The position numbers were made by a program, and so were the translations under genes. The notes below the pieces were generated by a model, which did not search any database, was not told where the DNA came from, and saw nothing but the letters and a program-made list of their open reading frames with translations. 64,000 bases of DNA from Leucobacter allii (GTDB lineage Bacteria; Actinomycetota; Actinomycetes; Actinomycetales; Microbacteriaceae): positions 1,860,001 to 1,924,000 of the forward strand of contig NZ_CP095045.1 in assembly GCF_022919155.1 (NCBI RefSeq). The letters run 5' to 3'. The first letter of the stretch is position 1. Each line of letters begins with the position of its first letter. Positions 7,559 to 16,249 of this stretch are shown piece by piece.

Positions 7559-10500
7559 TCACACTCCGGCGGAGGCGTCCCCGGATCGGTCGCCCGCGTC
7601 CGTCGCCCGGCGCCGCGCCCGGGCGCCGAGCACGCCGGTCGCCCCGGCCAGAGCCGCGACGGCGCCGAGCACCGCGAGCGGCAGCCCCGGAGCACCGCCG
7701 GTGGCGGCGAGCCGCGGAGCGCCCGGGCCCTTCGCCCCTGCGGCGGCGGGTCCGCCCGTTTCTCCCGGCGGCGGCACCGACGCGCGCGGCATCGGCGCGC
7801 TCACGGCGTCGTCCGGGTGCGAACGGATCGGCGCCTCCCCCGCGGCGGGCGGCGCGGCGACCGCGACGGCCGTGTTGCGCAGCGGCGCGCCGGCGCCCTG
7901 ATCCTCGAGGCTCGCGACGTAGCCGGCGGTGCACACGAGCGTCGAGCCCGGGGCCAGCGCGCGGGCCTCGGATTCCGGGCACACGACGCCGTCGAGGCGC
8001 CCCGTCCCCGAGAACGCGAGCTCCTCGATCCGCACCTCGGCGGCGGTGACCGTGCCCGTATTCGTCACCGTGAAGGTGTAGCCGAGCGCGTCGCCCGCGG
8101 CGAAGCGCTCGCGGTCGACGTTCTTCTCCAGTCGCAACGACGCCTCGCGGACAGCCGGCACGGTCACGGAGTCCGGGAGCGAGGCCACGTCGCCTCCCGC
8201 GGGATCGACGCCGTGGGCGACGGCCGTGTTGACGAGCGCCCCGGCGTCGAGGTCGGCCTGGCTCGCCTCGTATGCGGCGGTGCAGCTCGTCGATTCCCCG
8301 GGCGCGAGCACGGCGCCCTCCGGGCAGCTGATGGCGCTCAGATCCCCGCTGCCGTTGAAGTCGCGCTCCTCGATCGTGATACCGCTCAGCGTGGTGTTCC
8401 CGGTATTGACGACGTCGAAGCGGTAGGCGATCGCGTCCCCCGCTGCGAAACCCGTGCGGTCGGCCGTCTTGCGGAGCTCGAGCGCCGGCTGCGGCACCGC
8501 GGAGACCCGCACGGCGCTCGGAGGCGCCTCCACCGCGTCGCCCTGCGGGGTCCGACCGCTCGCGGTCGCGGCGTTGTCGATCGTGCCTCGGTCGACGTCC
8601 TCCTGCGTCGCCGCGTACGTCGCGGTGCAGAGCACGCTCTCGCCGGGCGCGAGCTCCGTCGTCGGGCAGTCGAGCGCCGGTACGGATCCCGATCCCGTGA
8701 ACGAGTCCTCCCGTACCGAGACATCGGTGAGCGTCACCGAACCGACGTTCGTCACCGCGAAGGAGTACGCGATCTCCTCGCCCGCGGCGAAGACCCGTCG
8801 ATCGGCGGCCTTCACGAGGTGCAATGCGGGCCGGCCGGGCGCGAGCGCGATCGCGGTCGATGGATCCGACGTGACCCCCGGACGTCCGGCGGCGTCGCCA
8901 GAAGCGACCGCGGTGTTCTCGATCACGCCCCGATCCGCATCCGCCTGATCGGCGGCCTCGTAGCGCCCCGTGCAGACCATCGACTCCCCCGGAGCGAGCG
9001 CATCACCGGGGCAGGCGACGCTCGGCGCCGCACCGCTCCCGGTGAACGCGGTCTCGGACACCGTCACGCCCGTGAGCGCGAGATTGCCCGTATTTTCGAC
9101 CGAGAAGCGATAGTCGAGCGCGTCACCCGCGCCGAACTCGGCGCGGGGACCCCACGCCTCGTCCGCGGGATTCGCGATCTCCTTGACGAGCGCGAGCGCT
9201 GGCGCCTGCGCCGCCGGGACCCGCACCTCGTCGGGCGGCGAGGCGATCGACGGTTCGCCCGGCGCGTTCCCCGTCGCGACGGCCGCGTTCGAGATCGCAC
9301 CGCGTTCGATGTCCTCCTGCGTCACGGTGGTGGCCGCGCTGCACTCCATCGATTCCCCGACGCGCAGGGCGTTCCCGGGGCAGGCCACGGCGGAGAGCTC
9401 GCCGGCGCCGTCGAAGGCCGTCTCCTGCACACCGACATTCTCGAGATCGAGGGTGCCGGTGTTGGTCACCGTGAACGTATAGGTGATCGTCTCGCCGACC
9501 GTCGCGTACGAGGCGCGATCGGCCGTCTTGGTGATGTCGAGCGACGCGGCGCCGCCGAAGCCGTGCAGCTCCGCGGAGCCGTCCGCCGAGCTCGAGACCC
9601 AATCGACGATCGCCCGGTTGTTCCCCCACGAGCCGCACTCCTCCGTGAGCTCGGAGCAGGTGTGCGAGAAGTCCCAGCCGTGGACGAAGCCGCTCGAGTC
9701 GACGCCCGCGCGGGCGTCGCGCACGGGCGTCACCGAGGTGCGGTCGCGCGCGGAGAGTCCGCGGTCGTCCCAGTGGAGGGTGGCGTCGCCCCGTTCGTCA
9801 CCGTTGCGAAGGACGACGCGGATGCCGTCGCGCCCCTCGACGTCGTGCTGGACGATGTGCATCTCGCCGACCGTGGCGAAGACGATGCGCGCGTTCATGC
9901 GGCGTCCGGGGGACGCGAGTGCGTCGCCATCCGGGCCGGTGCCGTCCCAGGCGTGGACGTAGCTCCCCCGTCCGTCGGCCGAGAGCGGGATCTCGACGTC
10001 CGCGTCCCCCGCGAACGCCCCGTCGCCGTCGGCGTCGATCTGCAGCCGGTAGTCCCCGGTGAACCGCGGCGAGATCGTCGCCGTGAAGGTGCCCGCGAAG
10101 GAGCCGGGCTCCGCGGGCGCGAAGCTCAGCGTGGAGGCGTCCAGCTCCGCCGAGGTGAGCGGCTCCGGGGCGACGTACACCTCCGTTCCCGCGAGATCCG
10201 CGGTCGCAGGCAGATCGTCGGCGGGCTCCTCGAAGAACACGCGGTAGCGTCCGCCGCAGGCGGCGAAGAGCGACTGCCTGCCGCTCGCGTAGTCGACCGA
10301 TTCGTAGGCGGAGGTGCACGCGCCCGGCGCGGTGACGTTGCCGACGGGGTCGGCGGTGATCGACGAGTTCATGCCGCGATACCCGCGGAGGTCCACCTGG
10401 TAGAGGTATCCCGAATCGTTCATCATCCAGTAGCGCAGATCGGACTTCTCGGGATCCGGGCCCGAGGTCTGCCTGAGGAAGTAGCGGTACGTCCACACCC

Positions 10501-10978
10501 GACCGGGCACGGCGGTGCCGGCGGAGGCCTCGGCGCGCGCCTCGATCTCCCAATTGCCCTCGAGGTGCTCGTTTCCGCCGGTGTCGAGGTAGACCTGCCA
10601 GATCCCGTCTGCGGCGGCGGGTCCGTACAACCGCCCGTCGGGATTCCAGGGCTGCTCGGCTCCGGTGTTGCTGCGGATGTAGTCGGGCCGGGCGTCGGTG
10701 TCGACCCAGAGGTACTCCCCCTGCCGCACGAAGATCGAGAACGGCCGGGCTCCCTGGCCGAGCATCGCGGGATCCTGATGTCCGGTCTCGGCCCGCGCGG
10801 TGCCCGGCGGCGCGACGCCGACCATCGGCGCGCACAGCGCGCAGGCGAGCCCAGCCGCGAGGAGTCCCAGGAGTCTCGCGAAGCCCCGAGCGGCACGACC
10901 CGATCGCGAGCGCGACACGCCCGGCGGCCCTCCGGGATCCGTCGCGCGCGCTCGAATTCTCGGTGCGGATGTCCACAT
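7559..10978 (-). CDS. Cell-wall-anchored surface protein with five DUF11-type repeats and LAxTG motif
   Basis: 1139 residues from the ATG at 10978, chosen because a full AGGAGG lies six bases upstream. A basic N-region and hydrophobic stretch (about residues 28-55) ending near ARA form a signal peptide. A ~450-residue N-terminal part resembles actinobacterial surface proteins that carry a GEVAN-like beta domain. Five tandem repeats of about 110-120 residues follow, each starting with a K-x-(A/V)DR-like strand and containing YTFTVTNTG- or YRFDVVNTG-type segments (the DUF11/DUF7507 repeat class). The C-terminus has LAATG, a hydrophobic span and an RARRR tail: a class E-type sortase sorting signal. 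The protein is therefore expected outside the membrane, covalently linked to the wall. Likely an adhesin or surface-layer-type protein; ligand unknown. Confidence 0.85.
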   Translation of the reverse strand: MWTSAPRIRARATDPGGPPGVSRSRSGRAARGFARLLGLLAAGLACALCAPMVGVAPPGTARAETGHQDPAMLGQGARPFSIFVRQGEYLWVDTDARPDYIRSNTGAEQPWNPDGRLYGPAAADGIWQVYLDTGGNEHLEGNWEIEARAEASAGTAVPGRVWTYRYFLRQTSGPDPEKSDLRYWMMNDSGYLYQVDLRGYRGMNSSITADPVGNVTAPGACTSAYESVDYASGRQSLFAACGGRYRVFFEEPADDLPATADLAGTEVYVAPEPLTSAELDASTLSFAPAEPGSFAGTFTATISPRFTGDYRLQIDADGDGAFAGDADVEIPLSADGRGSYVHAWDGTGPDGDALASPGRRMNARIVFATVGEMHIVQHDVEGRDGIRVVLRNGDERGDATLHWDDRGLSARDRTSVTPVRDARAGVDSSGFVHGWDFSHTCSELTEECGSWGNNRAIVDWVSSSADGSAELHGFGGAASLDITKTADRASYATVGETITYTFTVTNTGTLDLENVGVQETAFDGAGELSAVACPGNALRVGESMECSAATTVTQEDIERGAISNAAVATGNAPGEPSIASPPDEVRVPAAQAPALALVKEIANPADEAWGPRAEFGAGDALDYRFSVENTGNLALTGVTVSETAFTGSGAAPSVACPGDALAPGESMVCTGRYEAADQADADRGVIENTAVASGDAAGRPGVTSDPSTAIALAPGRPALHLVKAADRRVFAAGEEIAYSFAVTNVGSVTLTDVSVREDSFTGSGSVPALDCPTTELAPGESVLCTATYAATQEDVDRGTIDNAATASGRTPQGDAVEAPPSAVRVSAVPQPALELRKTADRTGFAAGDAIAYRFDVVNTGNTTLSGITIEERDFNGSGDLSAISCPEGAVLAPGESTSCTAAYEASQADLDAGALVNTAVAHGVDPAGGDVASLPDSVTVPAVREASLRLEKNVDRERFAAGDALGYTFTVTNTGTVTAAEVRIEELAFSGTGRLDGVVCPESEARALAPGSTLVCTAGYVASLEDQGAGAPLRNTAVAVAAPPAAGEAPIRSHPDDAVSAPMPRASVPPPGETGGPAAAGAKGPGAPRLAATGGAPGLPLAVLGAVAALAGATGVLGARARRRATDAGDRSGDASAGV

Positions 10979-11014
10979 GTCGTCCTCCTGGGGATGTTCG
11001 GCCAAGGTCCGACA

Positions 11015-11030
11015 CGCCCGGGCTCGGGCG
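11015..11030 (-). other. Small hairpin in the leader of the surface-protein gene
   Basis: CGCCCG-N4-CGGGCG forms a 6-bp stem about 37 bases upstream of the start codon. No known riboswitch fold is recognised. Confidence 0.25.
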
Positions 11031-11099
11031 CGTCACCCCGATACTCATCCGCGGAATCACGCCGATGTCGCCCCATCCACAGCCTCGAGCCGCGCCCGA

Positions 11100-11129
11100 T
11101 TGGCATCGCCCCGGATCTCGTGCTAAAGT
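11100..11129 (+). promoter_or_regulatory. Promoter of initiator tRNA
   Basis: TTGGCA (11100-11105), an 18-base spacer and TAAAGT (11124-11129) make a good housekeeping sigma promoter. The predicted transcription start is about seven bases before the mature tRNA. Confidence 0.7.
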
Positions 11130-11141
11130 TAATTCTTGTGC

Positions 11142-11215
11142 CGCGGGGTGGAGCAGTTCGGTAGCTCGCCGGGCTCATAACCCGGAGGTCGTAGGTTCAA
11201 ATCCTGCCCCCGCAA
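11142..11215 (+). tRNA. tRNA-fMet: Initiator tRNA-fMet (CAU)
   Basis: The cloverleaf folds completely: acceptor stem 11142-11148 with 11208-11214, anticodon CAU at 11176-11178 and T-loop TTCAAAT. Two initiator hallmarks are seen: a C1:A72 mismatch at the end of the acceptor stem, and three consecutive G:C pairs (GGG/CCC) bordering the anticodon loop. The CCA end is not encoded (CGA follows A73), so it is added enzymatically. Confidence 0.97.
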
Positions 11216-11230
11216 CGAGAATCGCGTCAC

Positions 11231-11270
11231 CGTAAGGCCCCTGATCGGGAATCCGATCAGGGGCCTTACG
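11231..11270 (+). terminator. Terminator after tRNA-fMet
   Basis: Perfect 18-bp inverted repeat (11231-11248 / 11253-11270) with a GAAT loop, 16 bases after the tRNA. Confidence 0.8.
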
Positions 11271-11430
11271 CATTGCCGGGGTCCCGTCCGGGCTCGCCCG
11301 AGCGCCGGCGGCGCCCCGTGCGGGTCGCTTCGGCCGAGCGGGCAGCGATTCCGCCCAGGTCTTTCGCACCCACTGTGAGCGGGATGCCGCGGCGCCGGCC
11401 TCGCGACCGGGCCTCGCGCCGCCCCGAGGC

Positions 11431-11640
11431 TCAGCTCTCGCCGGCGCGCGGGCGCCTGCGGGGCGACGTCGTCTGCTTCAGGAAGGCGCGCACGAGCCCG
11501 CGCTTCTTCGTGAGATACGCGTGCGCCTCGAGCTCTCCCGTCGCGTACTGCGCGTCGAGCTCGGCGATCGCCTCAGCCGCGCTCGACGGCGTCGCGCGCG
11601 ACGGCGAGCCGTCGAACGATGAGGTCTGGCGGATCTTCAC
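11431..11640 (-). CDS. Small hypothetical protein, SHOCT-like
   Basis: 69 residues from the GTG at 11640; a longer in-frame form is possible but its N-terminus is arginine/alanine filler. The middle (AIAELDAQYATGELEAHAYL) predicts two amphipathic helices resembling short C-terminal oligomerisation (SHOCT-type) domains, in which a helix-turn with GE(L/I)xxxEY/F-like spacing is typical. The tail is basic (RRRPRAG). There is no strong ribosome site. It lies alone, with the tRNA unit downstream and the UPF0182 terminator upstream. Function unknown; it could be a DNA- or membrane-associated accessory protein. Confidence 0.45.
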   Translation of the reverse strand: MKIRQTSSFDGSPSRATPSSAAEAIAELDAQYATGELEAHAYLTKKRGLVRAFLKQTTSPRRRPRAGES

Positions 11641-11710
11641 GCGGTTCAGGATACGGGAGACCGCCGACACGAACGCGCACCGGGCCGACGCCCGAGCGGC
11701 CCCGACGCGT

Positions 11711-11748
11711 GAACGGCCCCGACCGGAGAGTTCCGGTCGGGGCCGTTC
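11711..11748 (-). terminator. Terminator of the UPF0182 gene
   Basis: Perfect 17-bp inverted repeat (11711-11727 / 11732-11748) with a GAGT loop, 30 bases beyond the UPF0182 stop codon. Confidence 0.75.
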
Positions 11749-11777
11749 GCCGCTGCAGCCGTTCGCCGCCAGGCGGC

Positions 11778-14700
11778 TCACTCCGCGGAGAGCGCCGCCT
11801 CGAGCGCCTCGCGGAGGCGGTCGTCGGCCTCGCCGTAGGCGGCCCAGTCGCCCTCCTGCATCGCGGTATCGCGATCCTGGATCGCCTCCTGCATCTGCTC
11901 CAGCGCGGCCTCGCGGGTCAGGTCCGTCGTCGAGCCGGAGCCTCCCCCGTCCGTGCCCTCTTCCTCGGCGGGGGGCTCGGCCGTCGGATCCTCCGTCGTG
12001 GGCGTGGTCCCGGTATCCCCCGCATTGGCTCCGGAGTTGCCGCCGAACAGCTCGTCCAGCGCCGCGTCGAGGGTGTCCTCGAACGCGATCTGATCGCCGA
12101 AGGCGACGAGCACCTTCTGCAGGATCGGGAAGCTCGTGCCGGACTTCGCCTGCACGTACACCGGCTGCACGTAGAGCAGTCCGCCGCCGACCGGCAGCGT
12201 CAGCAGGTTGCCGCTGATCACCTCGCTCTCGCCCTGGCGCAGGATGTTCAGCAGGTTCGACACCTTGGAGTCGGTCGTGAAGCTGTTCTGCACCTGCCCG
12301 GGGCCGGGGATCGGATTGCCCTTCGGCAGCGTCAGCAGCTTCAGCGTGCCGTAGTCGTCCGACACCTCGCCGTCGGCGGAACCGGCGTTGGAGTTCGCCG
12401 CGAGATACCCCGTGAGGATGTCGCGGGAGTTCTCCCCGTTCTGGTCCGGGATGTAGGTCGAGTAGATCGAGTAGTTGGGCTTCGCGTCCGCGCCCGCCGC
12501 GAGGGTGAGGTAGTACGGCGGCTGCGCGAGCTTACTCGACGTCCCCGTCGCGGTCGTCGTCGTGGCGTTCGACACCGGATCGTCCGGGGTGCGCCAGCGG
12601 TCCTCAGCCGAGTAGAAGGCGTCGGCGTCGGTCACGTGGTACTCGCCGAGCATGGCGCGCTGCACCTTGAACAGATCGCTCGGATAGCGCACGTGGCTGA
12701 GCAGGTCGCCGCTCATCTCGGAGACGTCGGTGAGCGTCCCGGGGAAGATCTTCCCCCAGGCCTGGAGCAGCGGATCCTCGGTGTCCCACGCGTACAGCCG
12801 CACCGAGCCGTCGTAGGCGTCGACGGTCGCTTTCACCGAGTTGCGGATGTAGTTGATGTTGTTGGCGAGCGGGTCGCGCTGCTCGTTGTCCGCATCCTGC
12901 GTGAGCCCGTTCATGTCAGACACCTCGGAGTACGGGTACTGCGCCGAGGTCGTGTACCCGTCGACGATCCAGACGATACGGCCGTCGACGACCGAGGCGT
13001 AGGGAGACTCGTCGATCGTGAGATACGGGGCCACCTTCTGCACGCGCTCGACCGGGTTGCGGTCGTAGAGGATCTGCGAGCCGTCGACCACGGCGCCCGA
13101 GAGGAGCACCTCCATGTCCTGGAACTTCAGCGCGTAAATGAGCTTCATGAAGATGTTGTCGAGCACCGGTCCGCCGTCGCCCGAGAACGTCGTCATGTTC
13201 TGCCGACCGCCCTCGGCCGACTCCTCCTCGGCCGGCTCCTCCTCGGCGGCGGCGGTCTCGTCGACCGTCTCCTCGGCCGCGGCCTCGTCGGTCACGGCCT
13301 CCTCGTTCAGGGCATTCGCGTCCTCGCCCTCCGCGGGCACGGCGTCGTCCGCCGTGGCCTCGGCGTTGCTCTCGGCGTCCGCCGGGAAGTCGAGCTCGAT
13401 CGACTTCGCGCGCTCCCCGCCGACGATCGAGTACTCGGGCGAGTCCATGCCGAAGTAGACGCGCGGTTCGAACTCGCCGAGCTGCCCGCTCGTGGGGATG
13501 CCGTTCTCGAGGAACACCGGTTCGCCGCCGGGCGAACGCTGATTTCCGAAGGCGGCCACGAGGCCGTAGCCGTGCGTGTAGACGAGGGTCCGGTTGTACC
13601 ACCCGGTTTGGTCGTCGATGTTGATGTCGCGGATGGCCGAGACGGTGTCCTCGACCTCGCCGTCGATCTCGTAGCGGTCGACGTTGAGCGACGTCGGGAA
13701 CTGGTAGTACTGCCGGATCTGCTCGAGCTGCGAGAACGTCGGGGAGACGACCTCGGGATCGATGATGCGGATGTTGGCCGTCGTCGCGGCGTCGTCGCGG
13801 AGCGCACCCGGTTCGGCGTCGGTGACCGCGTCGTAGCGCTCCACCTCGACGTCGTCGATGCCGTATGCGGTCCGGGTGGCCTCGATGTTGCGCTCGATGT
13901 ACTCCGCCTCGAGGCTCTTCTCGTCCGGGGTGACCTGGAACTGCTGCACGGCCCAGGGGTAACCGATGCCGAGCACGATGCTCGAGACGAGGAAGAGCGC
14001 GGTGCCGATGACGGGCAGACGCCACTTGCCGGTGAACGCCGTGACGAGGAAGAGGATCGCGATGATCGCCGCGATGCCCGCGAGGATCTGCTTGCCCGGG
14101 ATCACCGCGTGCACGTCCTGGAACATGGCGCCCGTGCGCAGGCCCGAGGTGCCGCTGAGGGAGGCGTACTGGTCGAGCCACAGGCTGACGGCCTGCAGGA
14201 GCAGGTAGACGGCAGCGAGGATCGCGGCCTGGATGCGGGTCGACTTCGAGACGCGCACGTCACGACCCGCGAAGGAGATGCCGCCGTAGAGGTAGCTCGT
14301 CGCGACGCCGGCGATGAGCGCGATGAGCACCGCGGCCGACGCGAAGGCGACGATGCCCTGCAGCATCGGCAGGCTGAACAGGTAGAAGGAGATGTCGAGC
14401 CCGAACTGGGCGTCGCTCTGCCCGGTGGCCTCGCCGTTGATCCAGAGCAGCGCGCTCTGCCACTGCCCGGCGGTGCTGAATCCGCCGAAGAGCCCGATGA
14501 CCGCGGGCAGCGCCCACTTCACGAGCCGGCGCAGCGGCTCGAACAGCTCCTGATAGCGGTCGAGCTGCGCGGTCAGCCGCGCGTAGACGGGGCGCTTGCG
14601 GTACGCGATGTCGATGGACACGAAGACGGGCACGGCCATCCCGAGGAAGCCGATGACGAACATCACTCCGGCGGCGATCCACTGCGTCGTGAGCACGGGG

Positions 14701-14855
14701 AGGAAGTCGAGCTGGCGGTACCACATCACCTCCGCGAGCACCGCCGCGACGGCGAGGAATCCGAGGATCAGCACCACCACGAGCACGATGGTGATGGCGA
14801 GGGGGGACATCCGGCGCTGACGGGCGGCCTGAGCGTCGATGTTCTGGTCGGTCAC
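11778..14855 (-). CDS. UPF0182-family large membrane protein
   Basis: 1025 residues, GTG start. The N-terminal third has seven hydrophobic segments (about residues 18-45, 60-82, 108-130, 150-180, 205-230, 250-270 and 275-300) followed by a ~650-residue extracytoplasmic domain with the family's WYNRTLVYTHGYG and GIP..GQLGEFEPRVYFG-type sequences. A strongly acidic Glu/Ala insert (about residues 480-550) interrupts the conserved region. UPF0182 proteins are widespread in Actinobacteria; the mycobacterial relative Rv3193c is of similar size and no biochemical function is established. It is divergent neither in strand nor context from the PDZ protease upstream, and the pair is conserved across the phylum (from memory). 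Confidence 0.9.
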   Translation of the reverse strand: MTDQNIDAQAARQRRMSPLAITIVLVVVLILGFLAVAAVLAEVMWYRQLDFLPVLTTQWIAAGVMFVIGFLGMAVPVFVSIDIAYRKRPVYARLTAQLDRYQELFEPLRRLVKWALPAVIGLFGGFSTAGQWQSALLWINGEATGQSDAQFGLDISFYLFSLPMLQGIVAFASAAVLIALIAGVATSYLYGGISFAGRDVRVSKSTRIQAAILAAVYLLLQAVSLWLDQYASLSGTSGLRTGAMFQDVHAVIPGKQILAGIAAIIAILFLVTAFTGKWRLPVIGTALFLVSSIVLGIGYPWAVQQFQVTPDEKSLEAEYIERNIEATRTAYGIDDVEVERYDAVTDAEPGALRDDAATTANIRIIDPEVVSPTFSQLEQIRQYYQFPTSLNVDRYEIDGEVEDTVSAIRDINIDDQTGWYNRTLVYTHGYGLVAAFGNQRSPGGEPVFLENGIPTSGQLGEFEPRVYFGMDSPEYSIVGGERAKSIELDFPADAESNAEATADDAVPAEGEDANALNEEAVTDEAAAEETVDETAAAEEEPAEEESAEGGRQNMTTFSGDGGPVLDNIFMKLIYALKFQDMEVLLSGAVVDGSQILYDRNPVERVQKVAPYLTIDESPYASVVDGRIVWIVDGYTTSAQYPYSEVSDMNGLTQDADNEQRDPLANNINYIRNSVKATVDAYDGSVRLYAWDTEDPLLQAWGKIFPGTLTDVSEMSGDLLSHVRYPSDLFKVQRAMLGEYHVTDADAFYSAEDRWRTPDDPVSNATTTTATGTSSKLAQPPYYLTLAAGADAKPNYSIYSTYIPDQNGENSRDILTGYLAANSNAGSADGEVSDDYGTLKLLTLPKGNPIPGPGQVQNSFTTDSKVSNLLNILRQGESEVISGNLLTLPVGGGLLYVQPVYVQAKSGTSFPILQKVLVAFGDQIAFEDTLDAALDELFGGNSGANAGDTGTTPTTEDPTAEPPAEEEGTDGGGSGSTTDLTREAALEQMQEAIQDRDTAMQEGDWAAYGEADDRLREALEAALSAE

Positions 14856-14882
14856 GTCTGGGACTACTTTCCTGTTCGGAGT

Positions 14883-14900
14883 GCACCCCGAGGAGGGTGC
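14883..14900 (-). other. Leader hairpin upstream of UPF0182 gene
   Basis: GCACCC-N6-GGGTGC can form a 6-bp stem about 30 bases upstream of the GTG. Possibly only a structural element of the leader. Confidence 0.25.
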
Positions 14901-14918
14901 CGAGCGGGTTCCGCGACC

Positions 14919-14924
14919 ACCCTA
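14919..14924 (-). promoter_or_regulatory. -10 hexamer (TAGGGT) for UPF0182 gene
   Basis: GATAGGGTGG on the minus strand, almost the same extended sequence as the SIP-operon -10 at 48989-48994. No convincing -35. It predicts a leader of about 55-60 bases. Confidence 0.4.
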
Positions 14925-15036
14925 TCGCCCGCCGCTGACAACCCCCGGTGCGGCGACGTCGCGGTCCGGGCGGTCGGGCGCACCATCGGGCCGACGCGCC
15001 GGACGCACGGCCGGGGCGCCGCCCCGGAGACGGGCG

Positions 15037-16122
15037 TCAGGATCCGGTGTCGCAGCGCTCGAGCCCGGCGGGCTCCGCACCGTCCGCGACGGTCCCGATC
15101 GCGGCGAGGGCCTCGTCGAGGTCGGCGACGGGCGCGATCCGGAGCCCGGAGGGCGTCCGATCGGGGACGTCCGCGCAGTTCGCGAGCGGCATCAGGAAGA
15201 GATCGCTGCCGGCGCCGGAGGCCGCCCACATCTTCTGCTCGAGACCGCCGATCGCACCGATCTCGCCCGTGCCGGCGATCGTGCCGGTGCCGCTCACGGT
15301 GAGTCCCTGCAGCAACTCCCCCGGGGTGAGCTCGTCCACGATCCCGATGGCGAAGATCATGCCGGCGCTCGGACCCCCGATCTGCGAGAGGCTGATGTCG
15401 ACCTCCGCCGGAAGCGCGTACACCGTCGCGATCGACGCGCCGATGATCGGCTCCGCCTCGCCCTCGGGCGTCTCGGGGACGAGCGGGAGCTCGCGGGGTT
15501 CCCCGTGCCGCTCGATCCCGAGGCGGACGGCCTGTCCGGCGCCCGCCGCGACGATCCGCTCGCGCAGCGCCGCGAAGTCCGGCACGGCGGCGCCGTCGAC
15601 GGAGACGATGACATCGCCGACCTCGAGCACGCCGTCGGCCGGGCTCCCCTCGGCGACCGCGCCGACCGCGAGCTCCGTGCCGACCTCCTCCCCCAGCGCG
15701 CCGAACGCCGCCGCGGCGGCCTGCGCCTGGGAGGAGTCCATCTGCACCGTCGTCGCCGCCTCCCGCTGCTCGACGGTGACCCCTTCGGGATAGAACTCCG
15801 TCACGGGGGCGATGCGCTGCGCGGGATCCAGCAGCGCGGGGAGGAGGGAGAGCCAGCTCTGAGGATCCTCGGGAGATCCGAGGATCGACACCGTCAGCAG
15901 GTTGAGCACGCCGGAGGTCGCGTAGGTCTCCCGGTCCTCCACCGTGATGACCGGGACCCGCTCGCCGTCGATCTCGACGTCACCGAGGGTGTCCACGACG
16001 GGACCGGGCCGCTCGATCGCATAGGGCGAGGGGATCAGCGCGGCGAGCAGGACGAGGCACGCGGCGATCGCCACGCCCAGCAGGATCCGGGATCTGCGCC
16101 GCTCGCGCCGTTCGTCGTACAC
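15037..16122 (-). CDS. PDZ domain-containing Lon-like (S16) protease, membrane-anchored
   Basis: 361 residues. One N-terminal membrane helix (about 13-33) is followed by an extracytoplasmic region with a PDZ domain (about 165-235) and a Lon-type proteolytic domain. The catalytic Ser is in GGPSAGMIF (about 257) and the Lys in GLEQKMWAA (about 302), the Ser-Lys dyad of family S16. The GTG start is supported by GAGGAG five bases upstream. This is the YlbL/Rv3194c-type protein. It neighbours the UPF0182 gene on the same strand and lies divergent from the DUF2342 gene. Substrate unknown; a role in envelope quality control is likely. Confidence 0.92.
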   Translation of the reverse strand: MYDERRERRRSRILLGVAIAACLVLLAALIPSPYAIERPGPVVDTLGDVEIDGERVPVITVEDRETYATSGVLNLLTVSILGSPEDPQSWLSLLPALLDPAQRIAPVTEFYPEGVTVEQREAATTVQMDSSQAQAAAAAFGALGEEVGTELAVGAVAEGSPADGVLEVGDVIVSVDGAAVPDFAALRERIVAAGAGQAVRLGIERHGEPRELPLVPETPEGEAEPIIGASIATVYALPAEVDISLSQIGGPSAGMIFAIGIVDELTPGELLQGLTVSGTGTIAGTGEIGAIGGLEQKMWAASGAGSDLFLMPLANCADVPDRTPSGLRIAPVADLDEALAAIGTVADGAEPAGLERCDTGS

Positions 16123-16249
16123 CGGTTCTCCTCGCCGTGCGTGTTCGCACTCGGCGCAACGGAAATCGCCGGGCGAGCGTCAATCTAACAGGTGGATCCT
16201 GCGCGGGTGCCGTAGCGTGGATTCCGACGGATGATCCGGAGGTACGGGA

